From assembly GCA_964596165.1 (NCBI GenBank), contig CAZQTW010000018.1:1-64000 (forward strand): a DNA stretch of 64,000 nucleotides, given 5' to 3'. Position numbers and translations under genes: made by a program. The notes below the pieces were generated by a model. That model saw nothing but the letters and a program-made list of their open reading frames with translations. It was not told the origin of the DNA and did no database searches. Below are positions 35,643-43,541 of this stretch, in pieces. Origin of the DNA: CAYUQT01 sp964596165. GTDB lineage: Bacteria > Planctomycetota > Phycisphaerae > UBA1845 > JAFGLZ01. Positions within the stretch are counted from its first letter, which is position 1. Every line of letters begins with the position of its first letter.

Positions 35643-35665
35643 CTACGACGTGGGTGACGTCGTAG
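35643..35665. promoter_or_regulatory. Perfect palindrome before the ABC exporter operon
   Basis: CTACGACGT and ACGTCGTAG form perfect 9-bp arms around GGGTG, 26 bp upstream of the GTG start. The position fits an operator or a hairpin in the leader. No regulator gene is adjacent. Confidence 0.45.
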
Positions 35666-36097
35666 CGGAATGGGCATTATCGCTCAATCCCCGGTCCGTC
35701 CTGGATCATCGCGGATAACATCGTCCGGGTATGCGTCGTCGGACCGGTTGGCCAGGCTCATTTGTGGACCGACTCGCAAAGCATACCAATTGCCCGTCGC
35801 AAGAGCCAGACCCCCCTTCCGCCGGGGAGGCAGAGGCGGGACACCCGGGTTACATTGGCAGCCCCGGAAGCGGCCGATACTTGGCAGGGTCTGCGTGGCT
35901 CCGACGGACGCCCGCCGCGAGGACGCACCATCCGAGTCCCGTCAAATCAGCCATTTTCGCCAAAGACTGAGAACATTATCAGGCCTACGAGTCAAGCGGG
36001 CGCGCCTCGAAGACTCGTCAAGTCGCTCATGCTTGAATCGGGCTATTTGCGGGCATAGACTTGGCAATCGCCTCTCGCCGCGGTAAGGGAAAGAAGT
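35666..36097. other. Intergenic region without a recognised gene
   Basis: About 430 bp between the divergent ABC exporter and CAP-domain genes. Plus-strand reading frames here are short, have no ribosome site and resemble nothing known. The region probably holds both promoters, but no confident -35/-10 pair is seen. Confidence 0.4.
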
Positions 36098-36673
36098 ATG
36101 AGAGCGGGTCGTCCTATATCGTTTGCGGTCCTGCTTCTCGTGGGCCTGACCGTTTCGTTCGGCGGCGCGGGCTGTGGGTCCGTCCAGGACCTGCCGCTGT
36201 TCGGCAACCTCATCGCCGGCACTGTCTCAGCCGATGCGAATGTCTGCCTCGTGCCCGACGACGAAGAGGAACTTGTGGCCGAAGTCGTCCGACTGGTCAA
36301 CGAGGAACGAGTGAGTCGGGGGCTCAATGCGGTGACGGTCCACCCGCTCCTGACGAAGGCGGCCGGTGACTACGCCTGTACGATGATCAGCGACGGATAC
36401 TTCGGTCATTATCATCCCGTCACCGGTCAAGGGCCGGGCGAAAGGGCGGCGGCGGTTGGCTATGCCTACCGCGCTGTCGGCGAGAACTTGGCCGCCGGTC
36501 AAAGGACCGCCGCGCAAGTCGTGCAAGACTGGATGAACTCCACTCAAGGCCATCGCGAGAACATCCTTAATCCCATGTGGGTCCACATCGGCGTAGCCGT
36601 CCGCCGTGGGGGCTCGTATGGCATCTACTGGGTCCAGGAGTTCGGTGTTACCTGGCCTACAACCAAACGATGA
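36098..36673 (+). CDS. CAP/SCP-domain lipoprotein (YkwD-like)
   Basis: 191 residues. A lipoprotein signal (LLVGLTVSFGGAGC, Cys 26) precedes a CAP domain (about 63-185): VRLVNEERVSRGLNAVTVH, then the His in FGHYHP, GENLAAG and the HRENILNP segment. Bacterial CAP proteins are exported and of mostly unknown function; sporulation-coat, protease and lipid-binding roles have been suggested for relatives. A purine-rich ribosome site (AAGGGAAAGAAG) lies just before the ATG. The next gene, another lipoprotein, has its own promoter about 100 bp downstream. Confidence 0.88.
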   Translation: MRAGRPISFAVLLLVGLTVSFGGAGCGSVQDLPLFGNLIAGTVSADANVCLVPDDEEELVAEVVRLVNEERVSRGLNAVTVHPLLTKAAGDYACTMISDGYFGHYHPVTGQGPGERAAAVGYAYRAVGENLAAGQRTAAQVVQDWMNSTQGHRENILNPMWVHIGVAVRRGGSYGIYWVQEFGVTWPTTKR

Positions 36674-36752
36674 CAACACACACGGCGGTTACCTGAAGGA
36701 CCCGGCAAGCATGGCGGCACACGTCCATGGTTTCCCCGCGACGGAAAGAGCC

Positions 36753-36782
36753 TGGTCGACTCCCTCTACTCGACGCTAGAAT
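36753..36782 (+). promoter_or_regulatory. Promoter candidate for the lipoprotein gene at 36830
   Basis: TGGTCG (36753-36758), 18 bp, and TAGAAT (36777-36782). The TAGAAT -10 box and spacing match the promoter at 23984-24013. Confidence 0.4.
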
Positions 36783-36829
36783 ATCCTTGATGGGGGATGT
36801 CCATCCTTTCCGGTTGTGGGAGCGGTGAA

Positions 36830-37393
36830 ATGTGCAATTCACCTTCGCCGCGTCGGACGTTCCGGTTCGTGCTCCTCCTTGCCGTGACACTGCCGATCGC
36901 CGTTGGTTGCGGTCCGAAGAACGTGCGGTGGAATTACGGGCCCGACGGTCAGCGGCTTCTGGGCGGCGCGCGCCGAGTTACGGTCCTCAGCGATCCGGAG
37001 ATCCGTACGTTGACGGATGCGGTTGCCGAAGAACTGCGGTTTCACGGCTATACGGTTGTCGCCCCGGGGCACGCCGCGGGATCCGGACAGCCGGCGATTG
37101 CGGCGGACTTGGTCTTTGAGCTCTCGGCCCGATACGTCCGCGAGCCCGTCGCACAGACTCGAGTGAAGGTCTGGCCATGGGTATCGGTGAAGGTCGCTTA
37201 CGGCACGCCCAAGGAGTATTACATCCTTGTAAGCGAGGCCAAGCTGGACCTGAAGACCCCTGATGGTGCCCGGGTATTGGGCAGTGTCGTTGCCTACTAC
37301 GACAAACCGCAGGAAGATCTCCTGAAGATCGCGAAGAAGCTCGGCGAGGGGCTGGAGCAGATCCGCAAGGGCAAGCCATCCAAAGTGGACTGA
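36830..37393 (+). CDS. Conserved hypothetical lipoprotein
   Basis: 187 residues. A lipoprotein signal ends LLLAVTLPIAVGC, so the protein is anchored to a membrane. The mature part has a pattern of alternating strands (VTVLSDPEIR, YTVVAPG, WVSVKVAYGTPKEYYILVSE) and a charged helical C-terminus, but no family is recognised. I chose the ATG at 36830 over an upstream start at 36797 because GGGAG lies eight bases before it and the signal peptide then has normal length. ispH follows about 120 bp downstream with its own promoter. Confidence 0.65.
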   Translation: MCNSPSPRRTFRFVLLLAVTLPIAVGCGPKNVRWNYGPDGQRLLGGARRVTVLSDPEIRTLTDAVAEELRFHGYTVVAPGHAAGSGQPAIAADLVFELSARYVREPVAQTRVKVWPWVSVKVAYGTPKEYYILVSEAKLDLKTPDGARVLGSVVAYYDKPQEDLLKIAKKLGEGLEQIRKGKPSKVD

Positions 37394-37469
37394 CGGTTCG
37401 TCTCGGCAGGGGCAGGCGATGAACGTCCGTTCGGCACTGCGCGGTGACGCATTTCGCAGGAAGAGGTCG

Positions 37470-37497
37470 TTGCCCGCCACCATCGAAATGATATAGT
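37470..37497 (+). promoter_or_regulatory. ispH promoter
   Basis: TTGCCC (37470-37475), 16 bp, and TATAGT (37492-37497). Transcription would start near 37504, only about eight bases before the ispH ATG, leaving no room for a ribosome site. Confidence 0.5.
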
Positions 37498-37511
37498 GCG
37501 GGCGTGTTGCC

Positions 37512-38378
37512 ATGAAGGTCCTCGTTGCGGACAAGCGCGGTTTCTGTTTCGGGGTCGAGGACGCGGTGAAACTGGCCGCTCAGACCGCCTCGAAGCGTCC
37601 CAAGGGTTCGGTCTACGCACTGGGGCCCGTGATCCACAACTCCCAAGAGGTCAGCCGACTCGAAAACGCGGGCTTGAACCAGACAACGGAGTTGGATCAG
37701 ATCCCCTCGGGGAGCACGCTCGTGATCCGGTCTCATGGCGTCAGGCCCGAGGTCATCGACGAGGCCCGCCAACGAGGATTGACGGTTGTGGACGCCACGT
37801 GCACGCTCGTGAAGCGGGCCCAGCAGATCGTTCGTCAGCTTCACGCGGACGGATACACCGTTGTGATGATCGGCGACGCGAAGCATCCGGAAGTCGTCGG
37901 CGTCATCGGCTACGCGCCCGACGTGGTCGTGATCAATCGCGAGGAGGAAGTGGCGGAGCGCGTTCCCACCAGGGCGCGATTGGGGATTGTGGCGCAGACG
38001 ACACACTCGCCCGACCATGTGGCCCGTATCGTTGCGGCGATCGTGGCCCGCCCGTTTCGCGAGGTTCGAATCGTCAACACGCTTTGCAGCGAGGTCAGCC
38101 GTCGTCAGGAGGCGGCCGTCAATCTCTGTCGGCACGTGGATGTCATGTTTGTTCTTGGGGGGCTCCACAGCGCGAACACAAGGCAACTCGCTCGTCTCTG
38201 CGAGCAGCAGGGCGTCCCAACCTGGCACCTGGAGACGTGGGGACAATTCACCCTCGATATGGTGGCCGGCAAGTCGGTGGCCGGCGTCGCCGCGGGAACC
38301 AGTACCCCCGAATGGGTCATTCAGGACTTCGTGAAGCGGCTCGAAAACGTCGTACCGCCGCCTGCTCCGGCGGCCTAA
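37512..38378 (+). CDS. ispH: IspH, 4-hydroxy-3-methylbut-2-enyl diphosphate reductase
   Basis: 288 residues. It makes IPP and DMAPP from HMBPP in the last MEP step, with a [4Fe-4S] cluster. The three cluster cysteines are visible: RGFCFGVEDA near residue 12, DATCTLVKRAQQ near 97 and NTLCSEVSRRQEA near 195. TTHSPDHV and the His in RSHGVRPEV match the active-site His residues. Length is normal. No ribosome site precedes the ATG and the -10 box is 14 bases away, so translation is probably leaderless. ispG lies 28 kb upstream on the same strand. Confidence 0.95.
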   Translation: MKVLVADKRGFCFGVEDAVKLAAQTASKRPKGSVYALGPVIHNSQEVSRLENAGLNQTTELDQIPSGSTLVIRSHGVRPEVIDEARQRGLTVVDATCTLVKRAQQIVRQLHADGYTVVMIGDAKHPEVVGVIGYAPDVVVINREEEVAERVPTRARLGIVAQTTHSPDHVARIVAAIVARPFREVRIVNTLCSEVSRRQEAAVNLCRHVDVMFVLGGLHSANTRQLARLCEQQGVPTWHLETWGQFTLDMVAGKSVAGVAAGTSTPEWVIQDFVKRLENVVPPPAPAA

Positions 38379-38497
38379 ACGGGGCTGTTCGACATGTTCT
38401 TGCGCGGAGCGACCCGGTGATTGCAGCAAGTCGGTGTCGCTGGGGATGTGATTTGTCCGTTCGACTTCCTACACCGGAATTCCCGGATCCCGGAAAC

Positions 38498-39268
38498 CTA
38501 CTGGGCCCCCAGCAGTTCGAGAAGGATGTTGTTCTTCGGATACGCGTGTCCCAGGTGTTGGCGGAACCCCTCGCCGTATTGAACGCCAATGAGGCGGCCG
38601 CGGTTGGCCGACCACTCCTTCATACTAATGATGTACTGGTCCATGCCGTGGTGGGCGCGAAGCCACTCGCGCTGCGAGGCGTGAGTCGCCAGCATCGTCT
38701 CTTTGAGGGTCATTGTTCTGGTGATGTCGATCACGAAGCCCGGTTCGACGGCTTCGCCGAAGTGATCGAGGCCTTCCACCGGGTCGGTGTAGTAGAGCCA
38801 GGGGACCGCCGGCAGGTGTTCGGCCGGGTCGAGGTCCTCGGTGATGACATTCGGGATCGGCGCGGCAAAGGACGCGGCCCTCACGATCTCGCTGGTCTTC
38901 TCGTGATCGCACATATAATCCACGGGCGACGGCGCGATGATCACGTTCGGCCGCGCCTTCCGAATGATCTCGGTGAACCGCATGAACGTCGGGCGATCGT
39001 AGAAGACCTGCAAGTCCATGCAGCCGGCGCAATAGTACTCTGCCTCCAGGATTGCGGCCGCGGAGACGGCCTCCTTATGCCGGATTCTGGCGATCTGCTC
39101 GGGGCGATGCTCCATCGAGCCGCAATCGCCACTGGTCGCCGTAGCGATGACGACGCGCCAGCCGGCGTCCTGACGGAGGCGGGCCAGAGTCCCGGCACAT
39201 GAGAACTCCGCGTCATCCGGATGGGCCATGAAGGCCAGTACTGTCTTCGGTTCGTTTGTCTTTGCCAT
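38498..39268 (-). CDS. PIG-L family deacetylase
   Basis: 256 residues. The family's zinc and catalytic motif is AHPDDAEF near residue 14, with the third metal His in VDYMCDHEKTSEI. PIG-L enzymes remove N-acetyl groups from GlcNAc-linked lipids and sugars (for example in mycothiol-type thiols and lincosamide pathways). The substrate here is not evident. The frame opens at 39304, but the ATG at 39268 has AAGGA eight bases before it and begins MAKTNEPKTVLAFMAHPDDAE, a typical start. It converges with ispH and stands alone on its strand. Confidence 0.88.
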   Translation of the reverse strand: MAKTNEPKTVLAFMAHPDDAEFSCAGTLARLRQDAGWRVVIATATSGDCGSMEHRPEQIARIRHKEAVSAAAILEAEYYCAGCMDLQVFYDRPTFMRFTEIIRKARPNVIIAPSPVDYMCDHEKTSEIVRAASFAAPIPNVITEDLDPAEHLPAVPWLYYTDPVEGLDHFGEAVEPGFVIDITRTMTLKETMLATHASQREWLRAHHGMDQYIISMKEWSANRGRLIGVQYGEGFRQHLGHAYPKNNILLELLGAQ

Positions 39269-39516
39269 CGATTCGTCCTTTACCAGTGATCCAAGAGGGA
39301 ACACTATCGGGGTCTTGTGTCTTTAGGTCAAGTGCCGCAACCGTCCGGCGAGCCGGCCGCGCACGCGGCGGGCCATGGGACGGAAAGGGTTGTATTCCTC
39401 GGTGCAACTCGGAAAGACCGACAGGAGCCTTCGAACAGCGGGTTGAGCCTACTTCCGATCATGAACCGGCCAACCCCTTGCCGATGAAAGGCTTACACTG
39501 GCGAGGGAGGTAAAAG

Positions 39517-40383
39517 ATGTTGCGCGAACGTTTGGTGATGGCCGGACTGTTCGGCATTCCGGTGGGGATTGCGGCGGTCATGATGGCGTGGTCCACGGAA
39601 CGTCCTGTTTCAGCCCAGACAACGCGTGCTTCCGCGGCACTCGGGCCGTTCCTTGGACTGGTTCAACCCTCGGACATGGTCGATCTGGCCAGTTCCGACA
39701 AAGGCACCATTCAGGAACTGACCATCGACGAAGGCCACACGGTCAAGAAGGGCCAGTTGATCTGCAGACTGGAATCGAGCGTGGAAGAAGCCGCCCTTCA
39801 GATCAGCAAGGTGCAGGCAGAGAGCAACATCGACATCGAAGCGGCCGAACTCCGTCATGAATTGGCCCGGATAGAGTATGAACGCGTCATGAAGATCGAC
39901 AAGAGCGACGCGGCGGCGCCCAAAGAGGTCGACACCGCCCGCATCAACAAGGACTACTCAGCGAGTCTGGTCCGCAAGGCGAAACACGATCAGCAGGTGG
40001 CCAAGTACCAGTACATTCGCGACCAGAAAGTTGTCGAACGCCGCACGATCCTGTCACCGCTGGACGGGTACGTTGTCAAGAAGAGCAAGAGCGTCGGCGA
40101 ACTCGTGGACGGTCTGAACGACACGGTTGTCTGTCAGATTGCCAAGATGGACCCTCTCTATGTCATAGTTCCTGCTCCTGCGGTCACTTACGGCAAGATC
40201 CGCAAAGGAGACACTGCGGTGTTGGAGGCCGATCAGCTCCCCGGCGGAAAGGCAACGGCCAAAGTCATCCTGGTCGACAAGATCATTCAGGCCGACAGCC
40301 AGACGTACACCATCAAGCTGGAATTGCCCAATCCGGGCATCGTCATCCCCGCGGGTGTCAAGGCCGATGTCACATTCCCCTAA
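39517..40383 (+). CDS. HlyD-like periplasmic adaptor, without a transporter nearby
   Basis: 288 residues. A signal or anchor helix (MAGLFGIPVGIAAVMMAW) is followed by the lipoyl-like half (VDLASSDKGTIQELTIDEGH, then TVKKGQLICRLESS), a coiled-coil hairpin (about 85-170) and the second lipoyl half (ILSPLDGYVVKK) plus a beta-barrel. This is the layout of membrane fusion proteins that link inner-membrane pumps to the outer membrane. No RND, ABC or MFS pump gene adjoins it. GGGAGG precedes the ATG with good spacing. It may serve a pump elsewhere or act with the MFS and ABC proteins at 30-35 kb, which is a guess. Confidence 0.85.
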   Translation: MLRERLVMAGLFGIPVGIAAVMMAWSTERPVSAQTTRASAALGPFLGLVQPSDMVDLASSDKGTIQELTIDEGHTVKKGQLICRLESSVEEAALQISKVQAESNIDIEAAELRHELARIEYERVMKIDKSDAAAPKEVDTARINKDYSASLVRKAKHDQQVAKYQYIRDQKVVERRTILSPLDGYVVKKSKSVGELVDGLNDTVVCQIAKMDPLYVIVPAPAVTYGKIRKGDTAVLEADQLPGGKATAKVILVDKIIQADSQTYTIKLELPNPGIVIPAGVKADVTFP

Positions 40384-40505
40384 TCGGAAGTCTTGACATT
40401 ACAGACGGTTGCAGCCATTGACCAAGCCGGGTGATGCTCCTAAACTACCGATGCCCCCGTATAGGGGTGCCGCTTGGCTCCGCTTGTTCTGAGGTACACC
40501 AAACC

Positions 40506-41291
40506 ATGGCGAGAACAGGACCGGTTCCGATCGCCTCGGCAGAGGAGACCTGGAGGGTCTTCCGTATCATGGCGGAATTCGTCGAAGGGTTTGAGATGAT
40601 GTCTCAGATCGGACCGGCGGTGTCGGTCTTCGGATCGGCCCGATCGCGCCCGGAAGAGCAACCCTATCAGTTGGCGGAGCAGATGGGTTCGGCCCTGGTG
40701 CGGGCCGGTCTGTCGGTCATCACCGGCGGGGGCCCCGGCATCATGGAGGCCGCCAACAAGGGCGCCTATCTGGCGGGCGGCACGAGCGTCGGTCTGAATA
40801 TCTCGCTGCCGATGGAGCAGCGAGCCAATCCCTATCTTACACACGCATTCAACTACCACTATTTTTTCTGTCGGAAAGTGATGTTCGTGAAGTACTCGCT
40901 GGCCTTTGTGTGTTTTGCCGGCGGGTTCGGCACGATGGACGAGTTCTTCGAGGCGATGACGCTCATTCAGACGGAGAAGATCGACCGCTTTCCCGTCGTG
41001 CTCGTCGGTAGGCGTTTTTGGGATCCCCTGATCGATTGGATGCGTCAATCGATGTTGAGAGACTATGGGACTATCTCCGGCGAGGACCTGACGCTGTTCC
41101 ATCTGACCGATGACGCCGAAGAGGCCGTCGACTTCATCAAACAGACGCTTCAGGAACGAGGGCAGCTTCCTGCGTATGCCCAGCCGACACCTGCAAAAGA
41201 GCAGGTTCCACCGCACGTCCAATTGACCGCGGAGGGCACGCGGTACGGTCAGCCGCCTGTCAGTTGGCCGATCCGACACAGCAGTCGGTGA
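40506..41291 (+). CDS. LOG family protein (TIGR00730-like nucleotide-monophosphate ribohydrolase)
   Basis: 261 residues. The Rossmann-like LOG fold shows GGGPGIMEAANKGA and the second motif as AGGFGTMDEFFEAMTLIQ. Most family members have PGG at that place; here it is AGG, with the catalytic Glu (MDE) retained. LOG proteins release the base from nucleoside 5'-monophosphates, including cytokinin ribotides, and many bacterial homologues act on AMP or other purine ribotides. The first ~40 residues form a helical N-terminal extension. The start at ATG 40506 is preferred over 40431, which lies in GC-poor, non-family sequence. Confidence 0.88.
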   Translation: MARTGPVPIASAEETWRVFRIMAEFVEGFEMMSQIGPAVSVFGSARSRPEEQPYQLAEQMGSALVRAGLSVITGGGPGIMEAANKGAYLAGGTSVGLNISLPMEQRANPYLTHAFNYHYFFCRKVMFVKYSLAFVCFAGGFGTMDEFFEAMTLIQTEKIDRFPVVLVGRRFWDPLIDWMRQSMLRDYGTISGEDLTLFHLTDDAEEAVDFIKQTLQERGQLPAYAQPTPAKEQVPPHVQLTAEGTRYGQPPVSWPIRHSSR

Positions 41292-41312
41292 GAACCGTCC
41301 CCTTCTCTTCTG

Positions 41313-42653
41313 TCATGGGTTGTCCGTCGTGTCCTGGTTCACGGCTTCTAGGACGTACGTATGCGGCCTTGGTTGTGCGGCCTCACGAATGGCGGCATCC
41401 GCCTGCTCGGCCTTCTTGGCCAAATCGGCCAGCCGATGGGGATCGGGTTGGGCCTTCTTGTCCGCGACAGCCCTGGCGAATGCGCGGTGCTCGCTGACGA
41501 TCTTCTCCTTGGCGGCCACGAGGTCGAGAACCTTGTCGCATTGTTGGGCGAGGGGTCCCTTGTCGAGCAGTCCCATGTTCCATCCGGCCGCAAGCCGATC
41601 CGCCGGCACGCGGGCCACCTTCTGATCGTCGATCGACACGTCGTATGCCTTGGCCTTAGTGCCCGAAACCGTGAGCGTGAATTGACTCAGATCGGCGATG
41701 CGCGGCATGACGTCCAGTACGACACGGGCGTCGGCGGGGATGGGTAATGGGAGGCATTCATCCCATCGACTGAATGAGATCCGGTCGTTGGCAACCTTCA
41801 GGTTCTCGATTCTGCACTGCCTTGCCTCCGTCATCTTGCCGGCGGATGCATCGATGGCCGCGGTGCTTACCAATCCCGGCGCGTTCAAGCCGATCAGCAG
41901 CTCGGCGGCCATGGTCAACTGACCGGGAGGTCCCGGATGGACGGGGTCCCCCTGGAGCAGGACCGGCTTGGGGGACTTGTCGGCCTGCCAAGCCTTGAGC
42001 CATGCGGCGAGATGCTCGTGCCCCGGCCAATCCGATCGAGCGGCGTATTGCGTGATCAGTTCGGCGGCGTGAACGTCGGCGGTGTTGCGCTCCCACCATG
42101 GATGTAATGCATCGAACTGATTGGCGTAGCGGATGTTCTCCCGAGCCGCGTAATCTGCCAGCGCCTTGGAGAACGATGCAAGCGTCTTGTTCCATGCGAC
42201 CCACCGGGGATCTCGCCCCCCGATATTGACCGGACTGGGTGCGAACAGGACGGGGCGAGCGCCGGTTTTTCGTATGCGATCCACCAGCGTAACCATGTTG
42301 GCCATATACTGCTCGGTTTTGAACTGGCCCGCGTCGTTCATGCCGAGTTCGACGCTGACGACCGTGGGCTTCCAGCAGGCCACATCCCAGTCAAACCGCG
42401 CCAGAACGCGTGGGATTGTATCGCCCCCGACACCGGAGTTACGGAAGCAGAACTTGAGTTTGGGGAACCGCGCGTAGCAGAAGGCCTCGAAGTAGTTCGA
42501 GTGCAGGTGTTGGGCGGTGATGCTGTCGCCCACCATGACCCACACGTCGCCGTCCTTCAGCGGAAAGGCCGTTTCCTCCGCCGGAAGCCGCGCCGCGAAC
42601 GGAACGAGCAGGACCACCGCCACACCCACCAGACACCGCTGCAATGAACTCAT
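41313..42653 (-). CDS. Exported SGNH/GDSL hydrolase
   Basis: 446 residues. A signal peptide (VAVVLLVPFAARLPAEE) precedes an SGNH hydrolase domain: block I VMVGDSITAQH (Ser), block II NSGVGGDT (Gly), block III ELGMNDAG (Asn) and block V with DPVHPG (Asp, His). Such enzymes deacetylate or de-esterify carbohydrates and lipids; planctomycetes carry many for plant or algal polysaccharides. A C-terminal stretch (about 300-446) is helical and of unknown role. The frame opens at 42722, but ATG 42653 has AGGGAG seven bases before it and starts the signal peptide. It converges with the LOG gene. Confidence 0.88.
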   Translation of the reverse strand: MSSLQRCLVGVAVVLLVPFAARLPAEETAFPLKDGDVWVMVGDSITAQHLHSNYFEAFCYARFPKLKFCFRNSGVGGDTIPRVLARFDWDVACWKPTVVSVELGMNDAGQFKTEQYMANMVTLVDRIRKTGARPVLFAPSPVNIGGRDPRWVAWNKTLASFSKALADYAARENIRYANQFDALHPWWERNTADVHAAELITQYAARSDWPGHEHLAAWLKAWQADKSPKPVLLQGDPVHPGPPGQLTMAAELLIGLNAPGLVSTAAIDASAGKMTEARQCRIENLKVANDRISFSRWDECLPLPIPADARVVLDVMPRIADLSQFTLTVSGTKAKAYDVSIDDQKVARVPADRLAAGWNMGLLDKGPLAQQCDKVLDLVAAKEKIVSEHRAFARAVADKKAQPDPHRLADLAKKAEQADAAIREAAQPRPHTYVLEAVNQDTTDNP

Positions 42654-42819
42654 GAGATTCTCCCTGTGAAAGTGAAGCGCCAGTTGAGTGAATGATGCAC
42701 GTCGCGTCAAGGACCTTTTCACACGGGTCTCACGTGGAGTCCATGGTTGCCTTCTGTTACACTACATTTGTCTGGGTGTGTTTGCCGATGATGAGGCAGG
42801 ACGCTCGGAGAGGAACCGG

Positions 42820-43023
42820 ATGAACGTCCTTTCGATGGACAAGACGGCCTTCTCTATTGCACGGCTCGATGATGAACCAGACGACCGGCGCTATTGGGCC
42901 GCCAAGACGCCGCACGAGCGACTTGAAGCCCTGGAATTTCTGAGACAGGCCATGTACGGCTATGATCCATCTTCCGCCCGACTTCAAAGAGTTCTTACGA
43001 CTTCTCAACTCGCTGGGAGTTGA
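42820..43023 (+). CDS. Small protein paired with a nucleotidyltransferase, antitoxin-like
   Basis: 67 residues: MNVLSMDKTAFSIARLDDEP and a helical second half with WAAKTPHERLEALEFLRQ. The RLEALEFLRQ pattern is common in small partners of nucleotidyltransferase-like genes. The ATG has GGAGAGGA just before it. Its 3' end overlaps the nucleotidyltransferase gene by 62 bases in another frame, which is typical of tightly coupled toxin-antitoxin-like pairs. An extended -10 (TGTTACACT) lies at 42755-42763. Which protein is the toxin is not known, and the pair has not been tested as such. Confidence 0.7.
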   Translation: MNVLSMDKTAFSIARLDDEPDDRRYWAAKTPHERLEALEFLRQAMYGYDPSSARLQRVLTTSQLAGS

Positions 43024-43405
43024 GTACCTGGTCGTGGGCGGCTATGCACTCGGCTATCATGGTTATCCACGCGCTACGGGCGATATGGACGTATGGGTTG
43101 CCATGCGCCCGGACAATGCCTCGAGGATCATTGCGGCCTTACGCGAGTTCGGATTCAGCTCGACCCCCATGACCCAGGAGATGTTTCTGACACCGAGGCA
43201 GGTCGTTCGCATGGGCCGCCCGCCACTCTGCATCGAACTGTTGACGACCATCTCCGGCGTTGATTTCGCCGAGTGCTACGCCCGCCGTGTGACCGACAGC
43301 GTAGATAGCGTCGACGTCAACTTCATCAGTCTTCAAGACCTCAAGACCAACAAGCGTGCCGCAGGCAGGGCGAAGGACCTGGGAGATCTGGAGGGACTGT
43401 CATAG
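42962..43405 (+). CDS. Nucleotidyltransferase, AbiEii/DUF6036-like
   Basis: 147 residues. The fold signature is GGYALGYHGYPRATGDMDVW: a Gly-Gly loop, His-Gly and the catalytic Asp-x-Asp of nucleotidyltransferases (AbiEii/MNT-type relatives). These enzymes transfer nucleotides to tRNA or proteins, or act as toxins or antitoxins. The C-terminus (DLKTNKRAAGRAKDLGDLEGL) is typical of the family. It overlaps the small upstream gene by 62 bases, so both are expressed together. No phage or plasmid genes are nearby, so the pair may be a solitary acquired module. Confidence 0.85.
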   Translation: MIHLPPDFKEFLRLLNSLGVEYLVVGGYALGYHGYPRATGDMDVWVAMRPDNASRIIAALREFGFSSTPMTQEMFLTPRQVVRMGRPPLCIELLTTISGVDFAECYARRVTDSVDSVDVNFISLQDLKTNKRAAGRAKDLGDLEGLS

Positions 43406-43439
43406 GTTCCAGCCGAGGTCGTTCTTCCAAACCAGGGTG

Positions 43440-43468
43440 TTGACCGGCTGCCGGGCTACCACTAGGCT
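43440..43468 (+). promoter_or_regulatory. Weak promoter candidate before gap
   Basis: TTGACC (43440-43445), 17 bp, and TAGGCT (43463-43468), about 70 bases before the gap start. The -10 box is poor. Read on the minus strand, the same stretch resembles the end of a short coding frame that stops near 43403, which may be chance. Confidence 0.25.
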
Positions 43469-43541
43469 ATTTGGTTCGGTAGAGGTCTGACGGAGTGTAC
43501 AGACAACCGTGAGTTTCTCTCTGGCTGGAAGGAGTTCGATG

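Noticed and set aside
37496..39202. 568-residue plus-strand reading frame
   Set aside because: It overlaps ispH in another frame and is antisense to the PIG-L gene; both are certain.
43403..43480. tRNA-like stretch on the minus strand
   Set aside because: A GCCTAGTGGTAG segment resembles a tRNA D arm, but no T arm or matching acceptor stem follows. The rest reads as a short open frame or noise.
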